Positions 57,127-64,000 of a DNA stretch of 64,000 nucleotides are shown here, piece by piece; within the stretch, counting starts at the first letter, position 1; every line of letters starts with the position of its first letter. A program made the translations under genes and the position numbers. This DNA comes from CAWCFV01 sp963794995 (GTDB lineage: Bacteria > Actinomycetota > Actinomycetes > JACCUZ01): the NCBI GenBank assembly GCA_963794995.1, contig CAWCFV010000002.1, positions 2,976,001 through 3,040,000 of the forward strand. The letters run 5' to 3'. The notes under the pieces are model-generated. The model was not told the origin of the DNA. It saw only the letters and a program-made list of their open reading frames with translations, and did not search any database.

Positions 57127-57132
57127 TATCGT
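57127..57132 (+). promoter_or_regulatory. probable -10 box of glgP
   Basis: TATCGT ends 7 bases before the GTG at 57140. With the glgE box this forms a divergent leaderless promoter pair. Confidence 0.45.
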
Positions 57133-57139
57133 GCCGCCG

Positions 57140-59755
57140 GTGAAGGCCATCCGACGGTTCACCGTCCGCACCGTGCTGCCCCCGGCCCTTGCCCCGCTGG
57201 GCGAGCTGGCGCTGAACCTGCGCTGGTCCTGGGACACCACGACCCAGCGCCTGTTCGAGAGCCTCGACGCCACGCTGTGGGACCAGATGGGCGGGGACCC
57301 GGTCCAGCTGCTCGGTGCTCTGGGGCCCGAGCGGCTCTCGGCCCTGGCCGACGACCCGGCCGTGGTCGCCCGCGTCGAGGGCGTGGCGCAGGACCTGCGC
57401 GCCTACCTCGAGGGCGACCGGTGGTACCAGGGCGTCGCCGCGGCGGCGACCGGTGCCGACGACGCCGTGCCCGAGGCCATCGCCTACTTCTCGCCCGAGT
57501 ACGGCATCACGGCGGCGCTTCCCCAGTACTCCGGCGGACTGGGCATCCTCGCGGGCGACCACCTCAAGGCGGCCTCCGACCTCGGCGTCCCGGTCGTCGC
57601 GGTGGGGCTGCTCTACCGGTCGGGCTACTTCGCCCAGTCGCTGTCCCGGGAGGGCTGGCAGCAGGAGCGCTACCCGGTGCTCGACCCCGACGGCCTGCCC
57701 ATCTCGCTGCTGCGCGACGGCGAGGAGCCGCTCAAGGTGCAGGTCGGCCTGCCGGGCGGGCGGCGGCTGGTGGCCCAGGTGTGGCGGGCGCAGGTCGGCC
57801 GGGTGCCGCTGCTGCTGCTCGACTCCGACGTCGAGGACAACGAGCCGGCCGAGCGTGACGTCACCGACCGCCTCTACGGCGGCGGGAGCGAGCACCGGCT
57901 GCTCCAGGAGATGCTGCTCGGGATCGGCGGCGTGCGCGCCCTGCGCGCCTTCAGCCGGATCACCGGCGCTCCCGCGCCGGACGTGTTCCACACCAACGAG
58001 GGCCATGCCGGCTTCCTCGGCGTCGAGCGGATCCGCGAGCTCACCGAGGACCATGGGCTGGACTTCGACGAGGCCGTCGAGGCAGCTCGCTCGGCGACGC
58101 TGTTCACCACGCACACCCCGGTGCCCGCAGGCATCGACCGCTTCGCCCGCGACCTCGTCGCCCAGCACTTCGGCGGGGACAACGCCTGTCCCGGCATCCC
58201 GGTCGACCGGGTCCTCGCGCTCGGCGCCGAGGACTACGAGGGTGGCGACCCCACCGTGTTCAACATGGCGGTCATGGGGTTCCGCCTCGCCCAGCGCGCC
58301 AACGGCGTCTCCGAGCTGCACGGTCACGTCGCGCGGGAGATGTTCGCCCGGCTGTGGCCGGGCTTCGACGAGCCCGAGGTGCCGATCGGCTTCATCACCA
58401 ACGGGGTGCACGCGCCGACGTGGGTGGCACCCGAGGTCTTCGCGATGGCCGGGCCCGACCTGGTCGAGAACCCGACCGTCCAGACCGCGTGGGAGGACGT
58501 GTCCCGCGTCTCCGACGCCGACATCTGGTCGGTACGCGGGCTGCTCCGTGGCCGGCTGGTGGCCGACGCCCGGCGCCGGGTGCGCCACTCCTGGGTGCAG
58601 CGCGGGGCCAGCGAGGCGGAGCTCGGCTGGGTCGACAAGGTCCTCGACCCCGACGTCCTGACGATCGGCTTCGCCCGGCGGGTGCCGTCGTACAAGCGCC
58701 TCACCCTGATGCTGCGCGACCAGGAGCGGCTCGCCGGGCTGCTGCGCCACCCCGAGCGGCCGATCCAGATCGTGATCGCCGGCAAGGCGCACCCGGCCGA
58801 CGACGGCGGCAAGAAGCTGATCCAGGAGCTCGTGCGCTTCGCGGACACCCACGACGTGCGGGACCGGATCGTCTTCCTGCCCAACTACGACATCGCGATG
58901 GCCCAGAACCTCTACCCGGGCTGCGACGTCTGGCTGAACAACCCGTTGCGCCCGCTCGAGGCGTGCGGTACCTCGGGCATGAAGGCGGCACTCAACGGCT
59001 GCCTCAACCTGTCGGTGCTCGACGGGTGGTGGGACGAGTGGTACGACGGGCACAACGGCTGGGCGATCCCCACCGCCGACGGCGTCATCGACGCCGACCT
59101 CCGCGACGACCTCGAGGCAGCGGCGCTGTACGACCTGCTGGAGAAGACGGTCGCCCCGCTGTTCTACGACCGCGACGCGCAGGGCCTGCCGGCCCGCTGG
59201 ATCGAGATGGTGCGGCACACCCTGCACACCCTCGGGCCCAAGGTGCTCGCCAGCCGGATGGTGCGCGACTACGTCGTCGAGCTGTACGCCCCGGCGTACC
59301 GGTCGGGGCAGGCGCTCAACGGCGGCTACGCCGGCGCCAAGGAGCTCGCGACATGGAAGGGCAAGGTGCGAGCCGCCTGGCCGTCCGTGCGCGTCGACCA
59401 CGTCGAGACCACGGGTGTCGCCGACGCCGCGGAGGTGGGCAGCACGCTGGAGGTGCGCGCGTTCGTCTCGCTCGGCGAGCTCGCGCCCGAGGACGTCGAC
59501 GTCCAGGTGGTGCACGGCCGGGTCGACGACAACGACCAGATCACCGGGACCTCCGCGGTGTCCTTGCGGCACGAGGAGGCCTACGAGGGGGGCCGGCACC
59601 GCTACACCGGCACCGTCACCCTCGACCGGCCGGGACCCTTCGGCTACACCGCCCGCGTGGTGCCGCACCACCGGCTCACGGCCTCGGCCGCCGAGCTGGG
59701 CCTGGCGGCCCTGCCCCTCGAGTCGGCCGGGATGGACAGCGGCCTCCTCCGCTAG
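57140..59755 (+). CDS. glgP: alpha-glucan (glycogen/maltodextrin) phosphorylase
   Basis: GlgP releases glucose-1-phosphate from glucan chains with PLP. The 871-residue protein is the actinobacterial type: N-terminal LNLRWSWDTTTQRLFESLDA, EAIAYFSPEYGITAALPQYS, GGLGILAGDHLKAASDLGVP, FHTNEGHAGFLGVERIRELT, IGFITNGVHAPTWVAPEVF, GFARRVPSYKRLTLML and the C-terminal nucleotide/PLP region ACGTSGMKAALNGCLNLSVL. GTG 57140 is chosen over the in-frame GTG 57131. The frame is intact over 2.6 kb, in contrast to the damaged genes on its left. It is divergent from the glgE operon. Confidence 0.93.
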   Translation: MKAIRRFTVRTVLPPALAPLGELALNLRWSWDTTTQRLFESLDATLWDQMGGDPVQLLGALGPERLSALADDPAVVARVEGVAQDLRAYLEGDRWYQGVAAAATGADDAVPEAIAYFSPEYGITAALPQYSGGLGILAGDHLKAASDLGVPVVAVGLLYRSGYFAQSLSREGWQQERYPVLDPDGLPISLLRDGEEPLKVQVGLPGGRRLVAQVWRAQVGRVPLLLLDSDVEDNEPAERDVTDRLYGGGSEHRLLQEMLLGIGGVRALRAFSRITGAPAPDVFHTNEGHAGFLGVERIRELTEDHGLDFDEAVEAARSATLFTTHTPVPAGIDRFARDLVAQHFGGDNACPGIPVDRVLALGAEDYEGGDPTVFNMAVMGFRLAQRANGVSELHGHVAREMFARLWPGFDEPEVPIGFITNGVHAPTWVAPEVFAMAGPDLVENPTVQTAWEDVSRVSDADIWSVRGLLRGRLVADARRRVRHSWVQRGASEAELGWVDKVLDPDVLTIGFARRVPSYKRLTLMLRDQERLAGLLRHPERPIQIVIAGKAHPADDGGKKLIQELVRFADTHDVRDRIVFLPNYDIAMAQNLYPGCDVWLNNPLRPLEACGTSGMKAALNGCLNLSVLDGWWDEWYDGHNGWAIPTADGVIDADLRDDLEAAALYDLLEKTVAPLFYDRDAQGLPARWIEMVRHTLHTLGPKVLASRMVRDYVVELYAPAYRSGQALNGGYAGAKELATWKGKVRAAWPSVRVDHVETTGVADAAEVGSTLEVRAFVSLGELAPEDVDVQVVHGRVDDNDQITGTSAVSLRHEEAYEGGRHRYTGTVTLDRPGPFGYTARVVPHHRLTASAAELGLAALPLESAGMDSGLLR

Positions 59756-59779
59756 CCGTTCTGCCCACCCGCACAACCT

Positions 59780-59847
59780 CGTTTGCGACATCAGTCCCCG
59801 ACACGCCGGGCGAAGCCCCGGCGTGTCGGGGACCCAGGTCGCAAACG
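59780..59847. terminator. large two-part hairpin between glgP and glgX
   Basis: An outer 10-bp stem (CGTTTGCGAC at 59780-59789 with 59838-59847) encloses a 4x4 internal loop and an inner perfect 17-bp stem (59794-59810 with 59817-59833) closed by a 6-base loop. It lies between two convergent genes and could terminate both. Confidence 0.7.
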
Positions 59848-59869
59848 AGCGCCGTGGGGGCGGGCACCG

Positions 59870-61960
59870 TCAGGGGTGGGCGGCCAGCACGAGCGTGGTC
59901 CGGCCGGGCAGGACGAGGTCGGCCCCGCCGTCGTGGCACGCCCCGGCCCGGGGGTGCTCGTCGGAGGTGTCGAGCAGGACGTCGTACGTCCGGCCCCACG
60001 CCTTGCCCGGGAGCCGGACGACGACCTCGTCGGCGCCGGTGTTGAGCAGCACGAGCAGCGGGACGGGTGCCGGGCCGTCCGGCTGGTACCTGTCCGGCCG
60101 GCCGGACAGGTACATGCCGAGCACCCGGAGGTCGTGGTCGAACCACCGCTCGGGCGACATCTCCTGCCCGTCGGCACCGAACCACGCCAGGTCCGTGGTG
60201 CCGTCGGCGTGGGCGGGGCGTCCCTCGAACACCTCGTCGTGGCGCAGTGCCGGGTGGTCGCGGCGCAGGGCGAGCAGCGCCCGGGTCCACTCCAGCAGGT
60301 CACGCTGCCAGGGCTCGTGGGCCCACGACAGCCACGACGTGGCGTCGTCGAGGCAGTACGCGTTGTTGTTGCCGTCCTGGGTCCGGCCGGTCTCGTCGCC
60401 GGCGACGAGCATCGGCACGCCGGTCGACACCAGCAGCGTCGTGAGCAGGTTGCGCATCATCCGCCGCCGCAGCGCCAGCACGCCGGCGTCACCGGTCGGG
60501 CCCTCCGCCCCGCAGCCCCAGCTGTGGTTGTTGTCGGTGCCGTCCCGGTTGTCCTCGCCGTTCGCCTCGTTGTGCTTGTGGTCGTACGAGACCACGTCGT
60601 GCAGGGTGAAGCCGTCGTGCGCGGTGACGAAGTTGACCGAGGCGAGCGGGCCACGCGTGGCGAACACGTCCGAGGAGCCGGACAGCCGGTAGGCCAGGTC
60701 GCGGACCCCGCCGGAGTGGCTGCGCGCCCCGAGCCAGGCGTCGCGCACCGTGTCGCGGTACCGGTCGTTCCACTCCGCCCACGGGGCGGGGAACGCGCCG
60801 AGCTGGTAGCCGCCCGGGCCGACGTCCCAGGGCTCGGCGACCAGCTTGACCCGGGAGAGCACGGGGTCCTGGGCGACCACCGACAGGAACGTCCCGTCCG
60901 GCTCGAACCCGTCGTCGCCGCGGGCCAGCGCCGGTGCCAGGTCGAAGCGGAACCCGTCGACGTGCATCTCCTCGACCCAGTAGCGCAGCGAGTCGGTGAC
61001 CATCGCGAGGGTCCGGGGGTGCCGCAGGTCCAGGCTGTTGCCGCAGCCGGTGACGTCGAGGTAGCGCCGGCCACCCGCCAGCCGGTAGTACGCCGCGTTG
61101 TCCAGGCCGCGCCACGAGAGGGTCGGGCCGTCGGCACCACCCTCGGCCGTGTGGTTGTACACGACGTCGAGCAGCACCTCGAGCCCGGCCGAGTGCAGGG
61201 CCCGGACCATGTCCCGGAACTCGGTCACCTGCTGGCCGCGCGCCCCTGACGCGGCATAGGCCGCGTGCGGCGCGAAGAAGCCGAGCGTGTTGTAGCCCCA
61301 GTAGTTCGTCAGGCCGCGGCGCAGCAGTGTCGGCTCACTGACCATCTCCTGCACCGGGAGCAGCTCGACGGTCGTGACGCCGAGCGAGACGAGGTGCTCG
61401 ACCGCGGCGGGGTGCGCCAGCCCGGCGTAGGTCCCGCGGAGGGCGTCGGGGACGCCGGGGTGCAGGGCGGTGAAGCCCTTCACGTGGGTCTCGTAGACCA
61501 CGGTGTCGGCCCAGGGGACCTCCGGCCGGCGGTCGCCCTGCCAGTCGTAGCCGGGGTGGAACACGACCGAGTGCGGGACGAACGCCGCCGAGTCGCGGCC
61601 GTCCGGCGTGCGGTCGTCGGCGCCGGGCGCCGGGCCGAGCACCGCCGGGTCGAGGTGCAGCGTGCCGTCGACGGCCCGCGCGTACGGGTCGAGCAGGAGC
61701 TTGGCGGGGTCGAACCGGTGGCCGTGCCCGGGGTCCCACGGCCCGCTCACGCGGTAGCCGTAGCGCTGCCCCGGCCGGACGCCGGGGACGTGTCCGTGCC
61801 ACACGTCGCCGGTGCGCTCGGTCAGTGCCACCCGCCGCTCGCCGCCGTCGTCGTCGAGCAGGCACAGGTCCACCGCGTCGCCCCGGCTGAACACGGCGAA
61901 CGCCGTGCCGTGCTCGTCGGGATGGGCGCCGAGCCGGGGCACGAGCGGACGCGGTGGCAC
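59870..61960 (-). CDS. glgX: glycogen debranching enzyme GlgX
   Basis: GlgX (GH13 isoamylase type) cuts alpha-1,6 branches from limit dextrin. The 696-residue protein has the N-terminal CBM48 (GTAFAVFSRGDAVDLCLLDD), VYETHVKGFTALHPGVPDAL, LEVLLDVVYNHTAEGG, catalytic VDGFRFDLAPALARGDDGFE and LVAEPWDVGPGGYQLGAFPA, and VTAHDGFTLHDVVSYDHKHN. I chose the second of two nearby GTG codons (61960) because it lies 6 bases from a TACCGT box (61967-61972, minus strand); the GTG at 61966 directly abuts that box. It is intact and convergent with glgP. Confidence 0.92.
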   Translation of the reverse strand: MPPRPLVPRLGAHPDEHGTAFAVFSRGDAVDLCLLDDDGGERRVALTERTGDVWHGHVPGVRPGQRYGYRVSGPWDPGHGHRFDPAKLLLDPYARAVDGTLHLDPAVLGPAPGADDRTPDGRDSAAFVPHSVVFHPGYDWQGDRRPEVPWADTVVYETHVKGFTALHPGVPDALRGTYAGLAHPAAVEHLVSLGVTTVELLPVQEMVSEPTLLRRGLTNYWGYNTLGFFAPHAAYAASGARGQQVTEFRDMVRALHSAGLEVLLDVVYNHTAEGGADGPTLSWRGLDNAAYYRLAGGRRYLDVTGCGNSLDLRHPRTLAMVTDSLRYWVEEMHVDGFRFDLAPALARGDDGFEPDGTFLSVVAQDPVLSRVKLVAEPWDVGPGGYQLGAFPAPWAEWNDRYRDTVRDAWLGARSHSGGVRDLAYRLSGSSDVFATRGPLASVNFVTAHDGFTLHDVVSYDHKHNEANGEDNRDGTDNNHSWGCGAEGPTGDAGVLALRRRMMRNLLTTLLVSTGVPMLVAGDETGRTQDGNNNAYCLDDATSWLSWAHEPWQRDLLEWTRALLALRRDHPALRHDEVFEGRPAHADGTTDLAWFGADGQEMSPERWFDHDLRVLGMYLSGRPDRYQPDGPAPVPLLVLLNTGADEVVVRLPGKAWGRTYDVLLDTSDEHPRAGACHDGGADLVLPGRTTLVLAAHP

Positions 61961-61966
61961 GGCCAC

Positions 61967-61972
61967 ACGGTA
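61967..61972 (-). promoter_or_regulatory. probable -10 box of glgX
   Basis: Minus-strand TACCGT, 6 bases before the GTG at 61960. It backs onto the box of the hydratase gene 20 bases away. Confidence 0.4.
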
Positions 61973-61991
61973 GGCGATCGGGCCCGGTGGC

Positions 61992-61997
61992 TACGGT
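61992..61997 (+). promoter_or_regulatory. probable -10 box of the enoyl-CoA hydratase gene
   Basis: TACGGT ends 7 bases before the ATG at 62005. Confidence 0.4.
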
Positions 61998-62004
61998 GAC
62001 GCCC

Positions 62005-62787
62005 ATGACCGATTCCCTCGTACGGGTCGAGGTGGCGGACGGCATCGCGACGATCCGCCTCGACCGACCTCCGATGAACGCGCTCGACGTGCAGGTGCAG
62101 GAGGAGCTGCGCGCCGCCGCGCACGAGGTGGGCGAGCGCCCCGACGTCGCGGCCGTCGTCCTCTACGGCGGCGAGAAGGTCTTCGCAGCCGGCGCGGACA
62201 TCAAGGAGATGGCCACCATGACCTACGCCGACATGGTGGCGCGCTCCGGCGCGCTGCAGTCGGCGTTCACCGCGGTCGCGACGATCCCGAAGCCGGTGGT
62301 CGCCGCGGTCACCGGCTACGCGCTCGGCGGCGGCTGCGAGCTCGCCCTGTGCGCCGACTTCCGGGTCGCGGGCGACAACGCCAAGCTCGGGCAGCCGGAG
62401 ATCCAGCTCGGTCTCATCCCTGGCGCCGGGGGCACCCAGCGGCTGCCGCGCCTGGTCGGGCCGGCGCGGGCGAAGGAGATCATCTTCACCGGTCGATTCG
62501 TCGACGCGCAGGAGGCGCTGGCCATCGGCCTGGTCGACCGGGTCGTCCCGGCGGACGAGGTCTACGCGGCGGCCCGCGACATGGCGGCGCGGTTCGTCGG
62601 CGGCGCGTCCCTCGCTCTGCGCGCCGCCAAGGAGGCGGTGGACCGCGGGCTCGAGGTGGACCTCGCCAGCGGGCTCGAGCTGGAGCGGCTGCAGTTCACC
62701 GGCCTGTTCGCCACCGACGACCGGGGGATCGGGATGGCCTCGTTCGTCGAGCACGGCCCCGGCAAGGCGCGGTTCACCGGCCGGTGA
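62005..62787 (+). CDS. enoyl-CoA hydratase/crotonase
   Basis: A 260-residue crotonase that hydrates 2-enoyl-CoA. The first oxyanion region KVFAAGADIKEM, the catalytic Glu in GYALGGGCELALCADFR and the second Glu in LGQPEIQLGLIPGAGGTQRL are complete, as in true hydratases. The C-terminus KEAVDRGLEVDL..LFATDDRGIGMASFVEHG is typical. It could make or use crotonyl-CoA next to Ccr, 25 kb away. It overlaps the downstream methyltransferase by 4 bases (GTGA). Confidence 0.92.
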   Translation: MTDSLVRVEVADGIATIRLDRPPMNALDVQVQEELRAAAHEVGERPDVAAVVLYGGEKVFAAGADIKEMATMTYADMVARSGALQSAFTAVATIPKPVVAAVTGYALGGGCELALCADFRVAGDNAKLGQPEIQLGLIPGAGGTQRLPRLVGPARAKEIIFTGRFVDAQEALAIGLVDRVVPADEVYAAARDMAARFVGGASLALRAAKEAVDRGLEVDLASGLELERLQFTGLFATDDRGIGMASFVEHGPGKARFTGR

Positions 62788-63734
62788 CCGACCCTGTGAC
62801 CCGCACCGAGCCGTCGGCCGAGGAGGTCGAGCGCGCCTGGCGCGACCCCAAGCTCGCCAACGTGCTCTACCACGACTGGGAGGCGTCGACCTACGACGAG
62901 AAGTGGTCGATCTCCTACGACGAGCGGTGCATCGACTACGCGCGCGACCGGTTCGTGGCGGTCGCGGGACCGACCGGCTGGCCGTACGCCGACGCGTTGG
63001 AGATCGGCAGCGGCACCGGGTTCTTCCTGCTCAACCTCATGCAGGCCGGGGTGGCGACCCGGGGCCAGGTCAGCGACCTCTCCCCGGGGATGGTCGAGGC
63101 GGCCGTGCGCAACGGGACGGCCCTGGGGCTCGATGTCGGGGGCCGGGTCGCCGACGCCGAGTCGATCCCGTACGACGACGCGTCGTTCGACCTCGTCGTC
63201 GGCCACGCCGTGCTGCACCACATCCCCGACGTCGAGCTGGCGCTGCGCGAGGTGCTGCGCGTGCTCCGGCCGGGCGGGCGCTTCGTCTTCGCCGGCGAGC
63301 CCACGACGCTCGGCGACTGGTACGCACGCCGGCTGGGCCGGCTCACCTGGGCGGCGACCACCCGCGTCACCCGCCTCGGGCCGCTCCGGCAGCGCTGGTC
63401 ACGTCCGCCGGAGGAGCTCGCGGACTCGTCGAGGGCGGCGGCACTGGAGTCCGTGGTCGACGTGCACACGTTCGACCCGCGCGACCTCGCCGCGACCGCG
63501 CTGCGGGCCGGCGCCGTCGACGTCCGCACCACGACCGAGGAGCTGACCGCCGCCTTCCTGGGCTGGCCGGTCCGGACCTTCGAGGCCGCCGTCAACCCGG
63601 AGCGGCTGGGCTGGGGGTGGGCGATGTTCGCCTACCGGTCGTGGCAACGGCTCTCCGCGGTCGACCGCGCCCTGGGGCGGGTCCTGCCGCAGCGGCTGTT
63701 CTACAACGTGCTGCTCACCGGGACCCGGCCGTGA
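62784..63734 (+). CDS. SAM-dependent class I methyltransferase
   Basis: A 316-residue protein with motif I ADALEIGSGTGFFLLNLMQA, an acidic loop (RVADAESIPYDDASFDLVVG), the Methyltransf_11-type HAVLHHIPDVELALREVLRV and PGGRFVFAGEP. The N-terminus contains LANVLYHDWEASTYDEKWSI, seen in a group of actinobacterial methyltransferases. The C-terminal 110 residues have no known domain. Substrate unknown. GTG overlaps the hydratase stop, so both are co-translated. Confidence 0.85.
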   Translation: MTDPVTRTEPSAEEVERAWRDPKLANVLYHDWEASTYDEKWSISYDERCIDYARDRFVAVAGPTGWPYADALEIGSGTGFFLLNLMQAGVATRGQVSDLSPGMVEAAVRNGTALGLDVGGRVADAESIPYDDASFDLVVGHAVLHHIPDVELALREVLRVLRPGGRFVFAGEPTTLGDWYARRLGRLTWAATTRVTRLGPLRQRWSRPPEELADSSRAAALESVVDVHTFDPRDLAATALRAGAVDVRTTTEELTAAFLGWPVRTFEAAVNPERLGWGWAMFAYRSWQRLSAVDRALGRVLPQRLFYNVLLTGTRP

Positions 63735-63752
63735 CCCCGACGCGATGACGCG

Positions 63753-64000
63753 ATGACCCGGGGCAGCGGCGCGCCGCGCCCGCGACCGGCGGCAGGTCCC
63801 GCTGCACCGGTTCGTGTCCCCGAGCAGCCTGCGGTGGGTCGTCCGGCACCGGGCGGTGACGCCGTACTACCTCGTGCGCTACCTGCGGTTCCTCCGGCTG
63901 CGGCTGCGCCACCCGGAGGTGGTCACCGAGGGCTTCGTGTTCCTCGGCCGGGACGTCGAGGTCGTCGCCCGGCCCGGCTACGGGCGGGTCGTGCTCGGCC
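63753..64000 (+). CDS. acyltransferase-like protein (left-handed beta-helix type), 3' truncated by window end
   Basis: A coding stretch runs to the window edge: RQVPLHRFVSPSSLRWVVRH, then YYLVRYLRFLRLRLRHPEVV and TEGFVFLGRDVEVVARPGYG. It resembles the N-terminal part of actinobacterial hexapeptide-repeat acyltransferases, whose repeats would follow outside the window. ATG 63753 reaches this frame only if one extra C near 63774 is ignored; otherwise no start is obvious. The stretch is too short for a firm family call. Confidence 0.5.
   Translation, partial: MTRGSGAPRPRPAAGPAAPVRVPEQPAVGRPAPGGDAVLPRALPAVPPAAAAPPGGGHRGLRVPRPGRRGRRPARLRAGRAR

Noticed and set aside
56912..59791. A 959-residue open frame on the minus strand
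   Set aside because: Antisense to the well-supported glgP gene; its His/Arg/Gly/Val-rich composition is typical of shadow frames in GC-rich DNA.

Overview
The window is very GC-rich and uses GTG and TTG starts freely. Many starts follow a TAnnnT box by 6-8 bases, which suggests leaderless transcription. Gene content and order (ATP synthase operon, DUF2550, PduO, murA, NucS, a GlgE glycogen pathway, DivIVA-like coiled coils, crotonyl-CoA carboxylase/reductase) point to a chromosomal piece of an actinobacterium, most likely a Nocardioides-like member of the Propionibacteriales. I see no prophage, transposase, CRISPR array, rRNA or tRNA.

Layout. 1-1.7 kb: end of a WecA-type transferase and two AtpI-like membrane genes. 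1.7-8.8 kb: atpBEFHAGDC. 8.9-11.3 kb: DUF2550, cobalamin adenosyltransferase (minus strand) and murA. 11.3-15.2 kb: a hydroxyacyl-CoA dehydrogenase, a STAS protein and an ethylmalonyl-CoA mutase. 15.2-30.2 kb: ABC and MFS exporters, a D-amino-acid oxidase-like protein, a 1157-residue PAS/GAF/PP2C/ATPase regulator, an ArsR repressor with a perfect operator-like palindrome, NucS, a second STAS protein, a fused double hydroxyacyl-CoA dehydrogenase and hydrolases. 30.2-35.8 kb: small enzymes, an AI-2E-type membrane protein and two long coiled-coil proteins. 35.9-40.2 kb: crotonyl-CoA carboxylase/reductase, PspC, epimerase, thiolase and MeaB. 40.2-45.4 kb: two ECF sigma factor units, one with a zinc-finger anti-sigma factor and an ABC exporter. 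45.6-48.6 kb: isobutyryl-CoA mutase large subunit, a thioredoxin/TPR protein and a 23-residue membrane peptide. 48.8-62 kb: PAP2 protein and the alpha-glucan cluster glgB-mak-treS-glgE (minus), glgP (plus) and glgX (minus). 62-64 kb: enoyl-CoA hydratase, a methyltransferase and the start of an acyltransferase-like gene.

Two metabolic themes dominate. The first is short-chain acyl-CoA metabolism: thiolase, 3-hydroxyacyl-CoA dehydrogenase, hydratase, Ccr, epimerase and ethylmalonyl-CoA mutase form the front half of the ethylmalonyl-CoA pathway, supported by B12 adenosylation (PduO), the mutase chaperone MeaB and a second B12 mutase. The second is trehalose to maltose-1-phosphate to alpha-glucan synthesis plus glycogen breakdown.

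A striking feature is several dozen single-base indels, mostly one extra base, that break otherwise conserved genes. They are concentrated at about 2.3-14.1, 40.4-43.5, 46.5-48.2 and 49.9-54.4 kb, with a few more at 55-57 kb and at the right edge. I find none at 14.1-40.4 or 57.1-63.7 kb. The extra bases fall at codon junctions or third codon positions almost every time. I treat the affected genes as intact in the organism and give coordinates for the whole reconstructed reading frame.
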